From Diplonema japonicum (lineage: Eukaryota; Euglenozoa; Diplonemea; Diplonemida; Diplonemidae), in contig OZ025749.1 of the NCBI GenBank assembly GCA_964019335.1, positions 62,001 through 126,000 on the forward strand: a stretch of 64,000 bases of DNA. The letters are read 5' to 3'. Position 1 is the stretch's first letter, and each line of letters opens with the position of its first letter. Below the pieces are notes generated by a model. The model made no database searches and was not told where the DNA came from. It was given only the letters and a program-made list of their open reading frames with translations. Of this stretch, positions 1 to 10,321 are shown in pieces. The translations under genes and the position numbers were made by a program.

Positions 1-708
1 AGCTGCCCGTACACCTGCAACGGGTTCGGACACCAGACAGGTCCCGGGAAGATCAGGTGCACCAACGTGAACGGGAAGGGGGTGTGGAAGGCGGACGTGG
101 CTGCGGGAGGGTACGACGGATGCGCTTGGACGGTCGCCCCGCCCCCTACCCCGCAGCCCACCAATGTTCCGTGCAATGACGGGGTGGAGGTGGTGGTGGG
201 GGCAGGACCTTCTTCTGCTGTCCTTCTCGGGACCCCTTTGGACGGGGAGGACCGCTTCGAAGGCAGTGGGGTGAGGCTCACAGGCATCCCTTCGAGCCTG
301 CGACAGACGAGGCTGCACGTCCCCGCCCTCCCTGTGGCCGAGGGGACCTCGATGGAGCTGAAGTGCTGTGGAACGGAGGAGTGCGAGTTCGTGGTGTCCC
401 ACTACCACTGCCCTCCTTGCTCTAGAAAGGTGAATGGGGGCTTCCCCTCCCTCCTCCCCCTCTCTGGTTTTACGTCCGCCTCCTGCGCACCTCGGTACGG
501 CACCACAGAGCAGAGGATGGTCTCCTACAGGATCCAGGTGCAGCCGGGGGAGTCCGTTGAGGTCCCCAAGACCACCACAGAGGCCTCCTCTTTCGTCGTC
601 TTCAGCCAGACTGGGGCCCTTCCCAGTGATTGGTGTCCTGCTCTGAAGAACAGGGGTTGTGGAGGACCCTGTCCCGTCACTGCTTGCTCTTGCCACACTA
701 CCTTGTGA
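1..708 (+). CDS. Secreted sushi-like protein, copy 0 (5' end outside window)
   Basis: This is the 3' part of the array gene. It reads in frame from base 1 and corresponds to residues 315-549 of the complete copies. It starts inside the second sushi-like module and ends in the same CSCHTTL tail followed by TGA. No difference in the encoded protein from the other copies is visible. Its start and signal peptide lie to the left of the window. Confidence 0.9.
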   Translation, partial: SCPYTCNGFGHQTGPGKIRCTNVNGKGVWKADVAAGGYDGCAWTVAPPPTPQPTNVPCNDGVEVVVGAGPSSAVLLGTPLDGEDRFEGSGVRLTGIPSSLRQTRLHVPALPVAEGTSMELKCCGTEECEFVVSHYHCPPCSRKVNGGFPSLLPLSGFTSASCAPRYGTTEQRMVSYRIQVQPGESVEVPKTTTEASSFVVFSQTGALPSDWCPALKNRGCGGPCPVTACSCHTTL

Positions 709-892
709 TGAGGATGATGATGATGATGTGTGGGCAAAAGCGCGAATTAATTTTTTTTTATTTCAACAAGTTTAATCTACTTCCCTCTCTTCAAGCAACT
801 TTTGCTCCTTTTGCTTCCTGAAAGAAGAAAGAAAAGAAAATGCAATTACCTCTCTTTGCATTTTATTTTTCGTTCTCTTTTTTTATTTTTAG

Positions 893-1010
893 GTGGAACA
901 AGAACAAACCCGCCCACAAACCCGCAAGTTTCTGCAGTCCTGCTCTGAAGAACGGGGGTTGTGGAGGACCCTGTCCCGTCACAGTTTGCTCTTGCCACGA
1001 TACCTTGTGA
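893..1010 (+). other. Candidate alternative terminal exon (copy in S0)
   Basis: The segment follows a pyrimidine tract ending TTTTTAG at 886-892. Read with one base of phase carried over, it is open for 38 codons and ends in TGA. Its last 24 codons match the gene's own C-terminus with few changes (GGCGGPCPVTVCSCHDTL against RGCGGPCPVTACSCHTTL), stop included. The first 14 codons (WNKNKPAHKPASFC) are unrelated to the main gene. That pattern fits a duplicated last exon that could be used alternatively. I could not identify a matching splice donor in the main gene, so a non-functional duplicate is equally possible. Confidence 0.45.
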
Positions 1011-1085
1011 TGTGGTGGACAGGGGCGAAGTTTTTAATTTATTATTCACCTAAAAAAAATCATTTTAACGAATTCCTCTTCTTCT

Positions 1086-1129
<44 letters not shown>

Positions 1130-1310
1130 CTCAGGGTGAAAAAGAAAAAAGAGCAATTTTTTTGCCTTTGCAATTTGTTTCTTTTTCCTCCCGCCTTTTT
1201 TTTCATTCCCCCAACAATCCCTTCTACCACAATTCAACCCTTAATTCGGCGAATGAGGAGTAAACACCTTTTTCGAAAGGTGCTGCCTATCTCGTCTCTG
1301 AAATTGTTTC

Positions 1311-1587
1311 TTGCTGTCTGCTGAGGGCATCTTCACCATCATGGACTTCACGTACTACCCCTTCGGGAACGCGGGTACATGGGCCTTCACTGCGACTCGC
1401 TGCACATTCAAAACCCGCAGAACATCGTGCCGATACCCCACGAACAGGCAGCAAACTGCACGAGCGCAGAATCTTGGTTACCCGGGACGCACCGGCTGGG
1501 GTTGAGCTGTACACCGCACGCATTAAGGACACGACGCCCGGAACGCAGAAGAAGCTACAACTCGGCCGCGGCGCGCCCCCTGTAATG
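1311..1587 (+). pseudogene. Degenerate coding fragment in the array spacer, shared with a copy at 59.6 kb
   Basis: This GC-rich island lies between T-rich tracts. One frame carries DFTYYPFGNAG, which weakly recalls the gamma-interferon-inducible thiol reductase (GILT) family, but no CxxC accompanies it and no frame stays open throughout. The 3' half (1442-1587) is closely related to 59574-59672, which lacks about 42 internal bases. Related copies begin near 5061, 8821, 12572 and 16329 and are absent after the last gene. The parent gene is not identified; the GILT link is a guess from one short motif. Confidence 0.4.
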
Positions 1588-2192
1588 TTTTTCTTCTTTT
1601 TCTCTGCTTTTCTTTTTTTTGCTTCTCATTTCCAAAATTCAACCTTCCATTCGGCAACCGAGGAGGCTTTTGATGTAAAAGGCCTCTCTCTTGTCTCTGA
1701 AAACATGGGGAAAAAATAAAATAAAAAATAAAAAGCCAATCATGTTATCGTTCTCATAATCCTCTTTCAAAAAAAAAGAGGAAAAAAAAAAAAAAATCGC
1801 TCTAGAATTCCCTTTCCCTCCCCCCTTTTCATTGTTTGCCTCGTACATGATACAAGGTTTGTACTTCCCCCCTTGGGGATGACTATCATTTACTGAAGAC
1901 AAGTGACAGGGGGGGGGGTTTTTTTTGGGTACTGGTAAGCGAAAACGTCTTCTTTCTTTCTCTCTCTTTTTTCTTCTTCTCTCTCTCCATCCCCCCTGTT
2001 TTTTTTTCTTCTCCTCTTTTTAGGAAAAGAAACATTGTGTGTTAGACCCAAGCATAACAGGGGTTCCCCACCCCCACCCCTCCCAAAGTACACACAAGTA
2101 TGATGCGGCATTTACGACCCCCTTCAGGGAACGGTTTCGCGGCCAAGGGTCGGGCGAACCGACGGTGTCATTGACAGAAAGGGAGTTTTATT

Positions 2193-2573
2193 TCAGTGAC
2201 TAAGAGCATCTACAAGGCGGTTCTGGTGTTCTCTCGTACTCCCCCAAGGGCACATACGACCCGCGGGACAAGCCAGAGTTCTTTGTTGTTCCTTTATCAG
2301 CAAACGATACCGACGGCCGGGTCGTTGCCCGTTTGCGATCGCCTCCCTCAACTCTTCAGTTTCGCTCCGTGATAAACTGGGACCTAGAAGAACAACGTAC
2401 ATGGCATTAGAGAAGGAGATCCAACCGATTCTGTGGTGTCTTGTGTGATCTGTGAACCGGGTGGAGATACTGATCGACAGGGTGATGAAGGTGACGGTGT
2501 TCCTGACAGACATGGCACACTTCGCAAGGGCGAATGAGGTGTTCTCGAAGTACTTTCGCCAGTGTCGAAGCAC
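2193..2573 (-). CDS. Possible small minus-strand ORF in array spacer (doubtful)
   Basis: A 126-codon frame lies antisense to the array genes in GC-richer sequence and ends in HQNRLVDALSH. It repeats unchanged at 5947-6327, 9703-10083, 13458-13838 and 17214-17594. An overlapping frame is also open for 64 codons and carries a CEVCHVC motif, so neither frame is clearly the coding one. No family is recognised, and conservation is uninformative because the whole unit is recently duplicated. It would be the only gene of this size on the minus strand. It could equally be a decayed gene or a structured RNA. Confidence 0.2.
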   Translation of the reverse strand: MLRHWRKYFENTSFALAKCAMSVRNTVTFITLSISISTRFTDHTRHHRIGWISFSNAMYVVLLGPSLSRSETEELREAIANGQRPGRRYRLLIKEQQRTLACPAGRMCPWGSTREHQNRLVDALSH

Positions 2574-2599
2574 AATGGCGATGATGGGAGCTCGTTAGC

Positions 2600-2614
2600 A
2601 TTTTTCGTAGCGAA

Positions 2615-2618
<4 letters not shown>
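2600..2618. other. Perfect 8 bp hairpin upstream of the array gene
   Basis: ATTTTTCG-TAG-CGAAAAAT forms a perfect 8 bp stem with a 3 nt loop. It sits immediately before a 28 A run and 193 bp upstream of the start codon. The same hairpin is present before each complete copy. It could be a transcript-end or regulatory structure; the sequence alone does not decide. Confidence 0.4.
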
Positions 2619-2650
<32 letters not shown>

Positions 2651-2810
2651 GTTAAAATCCGGCGGCCGCACTCTTCCCCTCTTACTAGAAGTGGAAAACC
2701 GACAAACAGTTTTAGTTTCTTCTTCTTTTTTTTTTTCCCTCCGAACCAGCAAAAAAAAAAAAAAAAAAAAAAAAAACCAGGTAACCCTTTTTACCACTTT
2801 CCACAAACAG

Positions 2811-4460
2811 ATGTGGCGTGCAGCATGCTCTGTGGCCCTTGTCGGGCTGCTTGCGGTGCCTTCAGCGGCGCACCTGACTGTGGTGTGCACGGCGACGTCG
2901 CCGCAGCAACCGAACTCGTTCGCCTTCTGGTTCATGACCTACGACCACAGCCCTGATGTGGACAAGGCACCTGGGATGGTGTACATCAAGGACCCCAGTG
3001 CGAACGTGGTGCAGGCGGAGTTCTCGAACTTCTGCAAACCAGGGTCGGGGCTGCCGAAGGGAGGGGCAACGGTGGACGTGTTCGAAAACCTTTTGAAAAC
3101 GCACTGCCTGGGACTGTCTGACCCGAGCGGGAGGGTCCCCATCTTCTCGGACAGCCAGCTGACCTGCTACAACCCAGACACGAACAACCCTATCCCCCAC
3201 TACGCCCTGGGGGTGACGGGGAGCACCGCCGTCGACACCCCTTACCACACGAGCGTCATGACAGACTACTACTTCGTGGTGGTGGAGAACACGAACGGGG
3301 ACGTGTTGAAGTCGGGGAGCTACGTGACCTGGTTCACAGGGACGGACCAGAACATGGACCCCTGCAGCACGGACTACCCCTGTTCCCTCGCCTCGCAGGC
3401 CTGGACCTTCGACATCTCTGTGATCAACGGGGGCCCGAGGTGCAAGACGGCTCCCCCCTCTTCCCTGACGGCCAACGTGGTCCCCGCGACGCTCAGCCAG
3501 TGCGACGGGTCGGTGCTCTCCATCTTCGTGGGGGAGGTGTGCCAGGCGCAGTGCGAGGCTGGCTACTCGAAGGCCGGGGTGCTGGAGTGCGTGGACAACG
3601 GGGACGGGACAGGGTCCTGGAGCAGCGGCTTCGCCTGCACGAACGACGTTGTGTGCGAGGTACCGTCGGCGGCGAACCAGAACAACCACCTCATCAGCCC
3701 GGACATCAAGGGAGTGCTTCCCCCGTGCGGGGCGCTCACCCCCGCGGACACGAGCTGCCCGTACACCTGCAACGGGTTCGGACACCAGACAGGTCCCGGG
3801 AAGATCAGGTGCACCAACGTGAACGGGAAGGGGGTGTGGAAGGCGGACGTGGCTGCGGGAGGGTACGACGGATGCGCTTGGACGGTCGCCCCGCCCCCTA
3901 CCCCGCAGCCCACCAATGTTCCGTGCAATGACGGGGTGGAGGTGGTGGTGGGGGCAGGACCTTCTTCTGCTGTCCTTCTCGGGACCCCTTTGGACGGGGA
4001 GGACCGCTTCGAAGGCAGTGGGGTGAGGCTCACAGGCATCCCTTCGAGCCTGCGACAGACGAGGCTGCACGTCCCCGCCCTCCCTGTGGCCGAGGGGACC
4101 TCGATGGAGCTGAAGTGCTGTGGAACGGAGGAGTGCGAGTTCGTGGTGTCCCACTACCACTGCCCTCCTTGCTCTAGAAAGGTGAATGGGGGCTTCCCCT
4201 CCCTCCTCCCCCTCTCTGGTTTTACGTCCGCCTCCTGCGCACCTCGGTACGGCACCACAGAGCAGAGGATGGTCTCCTACAGGATCCAGGTGCAGCCGGG
4301 GGAGTCCGTTGAGGTCCCCAAGACCACCACAGAGGCCTCCTCTTTCGTCGTCTTCAGCCAGACTGGGGCCCTTCCCAGTGATTGGTGTCCTGCTCTGAAG
4401 AACAGGGGTTGTGGAGGACCCTGTCCCGTCACTGCTTGCTCTTGCCACACTACCTTGTGA
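2811..4460 (+). CDS. Secreted cysteine-rich protein with two sushi/CCP-like modules, copy 1
   Basis: The gene encodes a 549-residue protein. Residues 1-20 are a clear signal peptide (VALVGLLAVPSAA). Residues 21-205 are a region I cannot assign to a family. Residues 211-276 and about 282-355 look like sushi/CCP modules: spaced cysteines with GEVCQAQCEAGYSKAG and the late Trp-Cys pattern of WSSGFAC. A proline-rich linker (PPPTPQPT) leads to a second cysteine-rich region ending GGPCPVTACSCHTTL. No transmembrane or GPI-type tail is seen, so secretion is likely. The start is fixed because copies 2, 4 and 5 shift frame in the upstream A run, so the longer frame from 2691 is an artefact of A-run length. 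ATG follows CAG directly; the preceding 30 nt (GTAACC...ACAG) could be a 5' UTR intron. Function is unknown; adhesion or recognition is typical of the fold. Confidence 0.9.
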   Translation: MWRAACSVALVGLLAVPSAAHLTVVCTATSPQQPNSFAFWFMTYDHSPDVDKAPGMVYIKDPSANVVQAEFSNFCKPGSGLPKGGATVDVFENLLKTHCLGLSDPSGRVPIFSDSQLTCYNPDTNNPIPHYALGVTGSTAVDTPYHTSVMTDYYFVVVENTNGDVLKSGSYVTWFTGTDQNMDPCSTDYPCSLASQAWTFDISVINGGPRCKTAPPSSLTANVVPATLSQCDGSVLSIFVGEVCQAQCEAGYSKAGVLECVDNGDGTGSWSSGFACTNDVVCEVPSAANQNNHLISPDIKGVLPPCGALTPADTSCPYTCNGFGHQTGPGKIRCTNVNGKGVWKADVAAGGYDGCAWTVAPPPTPQPTNVPCNDGVEVVVGAGPSSAVLLGTPLDGEDRFEGSGVRLTGIPSSLRQTRLHVPALPVAEGTSMELKCCGTEECEFVVSHYHCPPCSRKVNGGFPSLLPLSGFTSASCAPRYGTTEQRMVSYRIQVQPGESVEVPKTTTEASSFVVFSQTGALPSDWCPALKNRGCGGPCPVTACSCHTTL

Positions 4461-4837
4461 TGAGGATGATGATGATGATGTGTGGGCAAAAGCGCGAATT
4501 AATTTTTTTTTATTTCAACAAGTTTAATCTACTTCCCTCTCTTCAAGCAACTTTTGCTCCTTTTGCTTCCTGAAAGAAGAAAGAAAAGAAAATGCAATTA
4601 CCTCTCTTTGCATTTTATTTTTCGTTCTCTTTTTTTATTTTTAGGTGGAACAAGAACAAACCCGCCCACAAACCCGCAAGTTTCTGCAGTCCTGCTCTGA
4701 AGAACGGGGGTTGTGGAGGACCCTGTCCCGTCACAGTTTGCTCTTGCCACGATACCTTGTGATGTGGTGGACAGGGGCGAAGTTTTTAATTTATTATTCA
4801 CCTAAAAAAAATCATTTTAACGAATTCCTCTTCTTCT

Positions 4838-4879
<42 letters not shown>

Positions 4880-6368
4880 CTCAGGGTGAAAAAGAAAAAA
4901 GAGCAATTTTTTTGCCTTTGCAATTTGTTTCTTTTTCCTCCCGCCTTTTTTTTCATTCCCCCAACAATCCCTTCTACCACAATTCAACCCTTAATTCGGC
5001 GAATGAGGAGTAAACACCTTTTTCGAAAGGTGCTGCCTATCTCGTCTCTGAAATTGTTTCTTGCTGTCTGCTGAGGGCATCTTCACCATCATGGACTTCA
5101 CGTACTACCCCTTCGGGAACGCGGGTACATGGGCCTTCACTGCGACTCGCTGCACATTCAAAACCCGCAGAACATCGTGCCGATACCCCACGAACAGGCA
5201 GCAAACTGCACGAGCGCAGAATCTTGGTTACCCGGGACGCACCGGCTGGGGTTGAGCTGTACACCGCACGCATTAAGGACACGACGCCCGGAACGCAGAA
5301 GAAGCTACAACTCGGCCGCGGCGCGCCCCCTGTAATGTTTTTCTTCTTTTTCTCTGCTTTTCTTTTTTTTGCTTCTCATTTCCAAAATTCAACCTTCCAT
5401 TCGGCAACCGAGGAGGCTTTTGATGTAAAAGGCCTCTCTCTTGTCTCTGAAAACATGGGGAAAAAATAAAATAAAAAATAAAAAGCCAATCATGTTATCG
5501 TTCTCATAATCCTCTTTCAAAAAAAAAGAGGAAAAAAAAAAAAAAAAAAATCGCTCTAGAATTCCCTTTCCCTCCCCCCTTTTCATTGTTTGCCTCGTAC
5601 ATGATACAAGGTTTGTACTTCCCCCCTTGGGGATGACTATCATTTACTGAAGACAAGTGACAGGGGGGGGGGTTTTTTTTGGGTACTGGTAAGCGAAAAC
5701 GTCTTCTTTCTTTCTCTCTCTTTTTTCTTCTTCTCTCTCTCCATCCCCCCTGTTTTTTTTTCTTCTTCTCTTTTTAGGAAAAGAAACATTGTGTGTTAGA
5801 CCCAAGCATAACAGGGGTTCCCCACCCCCACCCCTCCCAAAGTACACACAAGTATGATGCGGCATTTACGACCCCCTTCAGGGAACGGTTTCGCGGCCAA
5901 GGGTCGGGCGAACCGACGGTGTCATTGACAGAAAGGGAGTTTTATTTCAGTGACTAAGAGCATCTACAAGGCGGTTCTGGTGTTCTCTCGTACTCCCCCA
6001 AGGGCACATACGACCCGCGGGACAAGCCAGAGTTCTTTGTTGTTCCTTTATCAGCAAACGATACCGACGGCCGGGTCGTTGCCCGTTTGCGATCGCCTCC
6101 CTCAACTCTTCAGTTTCGCTCCGTGATAAACTGGGACCTAGAAGAACAACGTACATGGCATTAGAGAAGGAGATCCAACCGATTCTGTGGTGTCTTGTGT
6201 GATCTGTGAACCGGGTGGAGATACTGATCGACAGGGTGATGAAGGTGACGGTGTTCCTGACAGACATGGCACACTTCGCAAGGGCGAATGAGGTGTTCTC
6301 GAAGTACTTTCGCCAGTGTCGAAGCACAATGGCGATGATGGGAGCTCGTTAGCATTTTTCGTAGCGAA

Positions 6369-6407
<39 letters not shown>

Positions 6408-6503
6408 GTTAAAATCCGGCGGCCGCACTCTTCCCCTCTTACTAGAAGTGGAAAACCGACAAACAGTTTTAGTTTCTTCTTCTTTTTTTTTTTCCCTCCG
6501 AAC

Positions 6504-6534
<31 letters not shown>

Positions 6535-6568
6535 CCAGGTAACCCTTTTTACCACTTTCCACAAACAG
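4461..6568. other. Array spacer S1 (type B)
   Basis: It has the same content as S0: terminal-exon duplicate, degenerate fragment (from 5061), minus-strand ORF (5947-6327), hairpin and A runs. It differs by the type B markers: a 35 T run near 4840-4874, a 19 A run ending at 5550, and CTTCTC before the TTTTTAG near 5777. Confidence 0.8.
4645..4762 (+). other. Candidate alternative terminal exon (copy in S1)
   Basis: Same sequence and phase as 893-1010: acceptor-like TTTTTAG, 38 open codons, CSCHDTL and TGA. Confidence 0.45.
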
Positions 6569-8218
6569 ATGTGGCGTGCAGCATGCTCTGTGGCCCTTGT
6601 CGGGCTGCTTGCGGTGCCTTCAGCGGCGCACCTGACTGTGGTGTGCACGGCGACGTCGCCGCAGCAACCGAACTCGTTCGCCTTCTGGTTCATGACCTAC
6701 GACCACAGCCCTGATGTGGACAAGGCACCTGGGATGGTGTACATCAAGGACCCCAGTGCGAACGTGGTGCAGGCGGAGTTCTCGAACTTCTGCAAACCAG
6801 GGTCGGGGCTGCCGAAGGGAGGGGCAACGGTGGACGTGTTCGAAAACCTTTTGAAAACGCACTGCCTGGGACTGTCTGACCCGAGCGGGAGGGTCCCCAT
6901 CTTCTCGGACAGCCAGCTGACCTGCTACAACCCGGACACGAACAACCCTATCCCCCACTACGCCCTGGGGGTGACGGGGAGCACCGCCGTCGACACCCCT
7001 TACCACACGAGCGTCATGACAGACTACTACTTCGTGGTGGTGGAGAACACGAACGGGGACGTGTTGAAGTCGGGGAGCTACGTGACCTGGTTCACAGGGA
7101 CGGACCAGAACATGGACCCCTGCAGCACGGACTACCCCTGTTCCCTCGCCTCGCAGGCCTGGACCTTCGACATCTCTGTGATCAACGGGGGCCCGAGGTG
7201 CAAGACGGCTCCCCCCTCTTCCCTGACGGCCAACGTGGTCCCCGCGACGCTCAGCCAGTGCGACGGGTCGGTGCTCTCCATCTTCGTGGGGGAGGTGTGC
7301 CAGGCGCAGTGCGAGGCTGGCTACTCGAAGGCCGGGGTGCTGGAGTGCGTGGACAACGGGGACGGGACAGGGTCCTGGAGCAGCGGCTTCGCCTGCACGA
7401 ACGACGTTGTGTGCGAGGTACCGTCGGCGGCGAACCAGAACAACCACCTCATCAGCCCGGACATCAAGGGAGTGCTTCCCCCGTGCGGGGCACTCACCCC
7501 CGCGGACACGAGCTGCCCGTACACCTGCAACGGGTTCGGACACCAGACAGGTCCCGGGAAGATCAGGTGCACCAACGTGAACGGGAAGGGGGTGTGGAAG
7601 GCGGACGTGGCTGCGGGAGGGTACGACGGATGCGCTTGGACGGTCGCCCCGCCCCCTACCCCGCAGCCCACCAATGTTCCGTGCAATGACGGGGTGGAGG
7701 TGGTGGTGGGGGCAGGACCTTCTTCTGCTGTCCTTCTCGGGACCCCTTTGGACGGGGAGGACCGCTTCGAAGGCAGTGGGGTGAGGCTCACAGGCATCCC
7801 TTCGAGCCTGCGACAGACGAGGCTGCACGTCCCCGCCCTCCCTGTGGCCGAGGGGACCTCGATGGAGCTGAAGTGCTGTGGAACGGAGGAGTGCGAGTTC
7901 GTGGTGTCCCACTACCACTGCCCTCCTTGCTCTAGAAAGGTGAATGGGGGCTTCCCCTCCCTCCTCCCCCTCTCTGGTTTTACGTCCGCCTCCTGCGCAC
8001 CTCGGTACGGCACCACAGAGCAGAGGATGGTCTCCTACAGGATCCAGGTGCAGCCGGGGGAGTCCGTTGAGGTCCCCAAGACCACCACAGAGGCCTCCTC
8101 TTTCGTCGTCTTCAGCCAGACTGGGGCCCTTCCCAGTGATTGGTGTCCTGCTCTGAAGAACAGGGGTTGTGGAGGACCCTGTCCCGTCACTGCTTGCTCT
8201 TGCCACACTACCTTGTGA
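6569..8218 (+). CDS. Secreted sushi-like protein, copy 2
   Basis: The protein is identical to copy 1 (549 residues, signal peptide, two sushi-like modules). At the nucleotide level it carries the B haplotype: silent G at 6934 and silent A at 7492, against A and G at the matching sites of copy 1. The A run upstream of the start is 27 rather than 26 bases, which breaks the upstream frame and supports the ATG at 6569. Confidence 0.9.
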   Translation: MWRAACSVALVGLLAVPSAAHLTVVCTATSPQQPNSFAFWFMTYDHSPDVDKAPGMVYIKDPSANVVQAEFSNFCKPGSGLPKGGATVDVFENLLKTHCLGLSDPSGRVPIFSDSQLTCYNPDTNNPIPHYALGVTGSTAVDTPYHTSVMTDYYFVVVENTNGDVLKSGSYVTWFTGTDQNMDPCSTDYPCSLASQAWTFDISVINGGPRCKTAPPSSLTANVVPATLSQCDGSVLSIFVGEVCQAQCEAGYSKAGVLECVDNGDGTGSWSSGFACTNDVVCEVPSAANQNNHLISPDIKGVLPPCGALTPADTSCPYTCNGFGHQTGPGKIRCTNVNGKGVWKADVAAGGYDGCAWTVAPPPTPQPTNVPCNDGVEVVVGAGPSSAVLLGTPLDGEDRFEGSGVRLTGIPSSLRQTRLHVPALPVAEGTSMELKCCGTEECEFVVSHYHCPPCSRKVNGGFPSLLPLSGFTSASCAPRYGTTEQRMVSYRIQVQPGESVEVPKTTTEASSFVVFSQTGALPSDWCPALKNRGCGGPCPVTACSCHTTL

Positions 8219-8595
8219 TGAGGATGATGATGATGATGTGTGGGCAAAAGCGCGAATTAATTTTTTTTTATTTCAACAAGTTTAATCTACTTCCCTCTCT
8301 TCAAGCAACTTTTGCTCCTTTTGCTTCCTGAAAGAAGAAAGAAAAGAAAATGCAATTACCTCTCTTTGCATTTTATTTTTCGTTCTCTTTTTTTATTTTT
8401 AGGTGGAACAAGAACAAACCCGCCCACAAACCCGCAAGTTTCTGCAGTCCTGCTCTGAAGAACGGGGGTTGTGGAGGACCCTGTCCCGTCACAGTTTGCT
8501 CTTGCCACGATACCTTGTGATGTGGTGGACAGGGGCGAAGTTTTTAATTTATTATTCACCTAAAAAAAATCATTTTAACGAATTCCTCTTCTTCT

Positions 8596-8639
<44 letters not shown>

Positions 8640-10124
8640 CTCAGGGTGAAAAAGAAAAAAGAGCAATTTTTTTGCCTTTGCAATTTGTTTCTTTTTCCTC
8701 CCGCCTTTTTTTTCATTCCCCCAACAATCCCTTCTACCACAATTCAACCCTTAATTCGGCGAATGAGGAGTAAACACCTTTTTCGAAAGGTGCTGCCTAT
8801 CTCGTCTCTGAAATTGTTTCTTGCTGTCTGCTGAGGGCATCTTCACCATCATGGACTTCACGTACTACCCCTTCGGGAACGCGGGTACATGGGCCTTCAC
8901 TGCGACTCGCTGCACATTCAAAACCCGCAGAACATCGTGCCGATACCCCACGAACAGGCAGCAAACTGCACGAGCGCAGAATCTTGGTTACCCGGGACGC
9001 ACCGGCTGGGGTTGAGCTGTACACCGCACGCATTAAGGACACGACGCCCGGAACGCAGAAGAAGCTACAACTCGGCCGCGGCGCGCCCCCTGTAATGTTT
9101 TTCTTCTTTTTCTCTGCTTTTCTTTTTTTTGCTTCTCATTTCCAAAATTCAACCTTCCATTCGGCAACCGAGGAGGCTTTTGATGTAAAAGGCCTCTCTC
9201 TTGTCTCTGAAAACATGGGGAAAAAATAAAATAAAAAATAAAAAGCCAATCATGTTATCGTTCTCATAATCCTCTTTCAAAAAAAAAGAGGAAAAAAAAA
9301 AAAAAATCGCTCTAGAATTCCCTTTCCCTCCCCCCTTTTCATTGTTTGCCTCGTACATGATACAAGGTTTGTACTTCCCCCCTTGGGGATGACTATCATT
9401 TACTGAAGACAAGTGACAGGGGGGGGGGTTTTTTTTGGGTACTGGTAAGCGAAAACGTCTTCTTTCTTTCTCTCTCTTTTTTCTTCTTCTCTCTCTCCAT
9501 CCCCCCTGTTTTTTTTTCTTCTCCTCTTTTTAGGAAAAGAAACATTGTGTGTTAGACCCAAGCATAACAGGGGTTCCCCACCCCCACCCCTCCCAAAGTA
9601 CACACAAGTATGATGCGGCATTTACGACCCCCTTCAGGGAACGGTTTCGCGGCCAAGGGTCGGGCGAACCGACGGTGTCATTGACAGAAAGGGAGTTTTA
9701 TTTCAGTGACTAAGAGCATCTACAAGGCGGTTCTGGTGTTCTCTCGTACTCCCCCAAGGGCACATACGACCCGCGGGACAAGCCAGAGTTCTTTGTTGTT
9801 CCTTTATCAGCAAACGATACCGACGGCCGGGTCGTTGCCCGTTTGCGATCGCCTCCCTCAACTCTTCAGTTTCGCTCCGTGATAAACTGGGACCTAGAAG
9901 AACAACGTACATGGCATTAGAGAAGGAGATCCAACCGATTCTGTGGTGTCTTGTGTGATCTGTGAACCGGGTGGAGATACTGATCGACAGGGTGATGAAG
10001 GTGACGGTGTTCCTGACAGACATGGCACACTTCGCAAGGGCGAATGAGGTGTTCTCGAAGTACTTTCGCCAGTGTCGAAGCACAATGGCGATGATGGGAG
10101 CTCGTTAGCATTTTTCGTAGCGAA

Positions 10125-10161
<37 letters not shown>

Positions 10162-10321
10162 GTTAAAATCCGGCGGCCGCACTCTTCCCCTCTTACTAGA
10201 AGTGGAAAACCGACAAACAGTTTTAGTTTCTTCTTCTTTTTTTTTTTCCCTCCGAACCAGCAAAAAAAAAAAAAAAAAAAAAAAAAACCAGGTAACCCTT
10301 TTTACCACTTTCCACAAACAG
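8219..10321. other. Array spacer S2 (type A)
   Basis: It carries the type A marker set seen in S0: a 37 T run near 8598-8634, a 15 A run ending at 9306, and CTCCTC near 9521-9527. Other content matches the other spacers: fragment from 8821, minus-strand ORF 9703-10083, hairpin near 10110. Confidence 0.8.
8403..8520 (+). other. Candidate alternative terminal exon (copy in S2)
   Basis: Same acceptor-like site, phase and CSCHDTL stop as in the other spacers. Confidence 0.45.

Larger units (their letters stand above)
709..2810. other. Array spacer S0 (type A)
   Basis: This ~2.1 kb spacer separates copy 0 from copy 1. In order it holds a duplicate of the gene's terminal coding segment (893-1010), a 37 T run ending near 1124, a degenerate gene fragment (1311-1587), pyrimidine-rich sequence, a minus-strand ORF (2193-2573), a short hairpin (2600-2618), and two long A runs before the next start codon. 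Type A markers are the 37 T run, a 15 A run before 1797, and CTCCTC (not CTTCTC) upstream of the TTTTTAG near 2023. No other gene is recognised. Confidence 0.8.

Noticed and set aside
1311-1505. Intact GILT-family thiol reductase gene in each spacer
   Set aside because: Only a short PFGNA-like motif fits; the CxxC site is absent and the frame breaks.
2691-2810. Longer start for sushi copies 1 and 3 (589 residues)
   Set aside because: The extension reads through a 26 A run as poly-lysine. Other copies with 27 A are out of frame, so the ATG at 2811 is the common start and is followed by a proper signal peptide.
2862-4448. 528-codon minus-strand frame antisense to each sushi gene
   Set aside because: It is a GC-bias shadow: the sense frame has a signal peptide, sushi modules and patterned cysteines, while the antisense product is Arg/His/Val-rich without domains.
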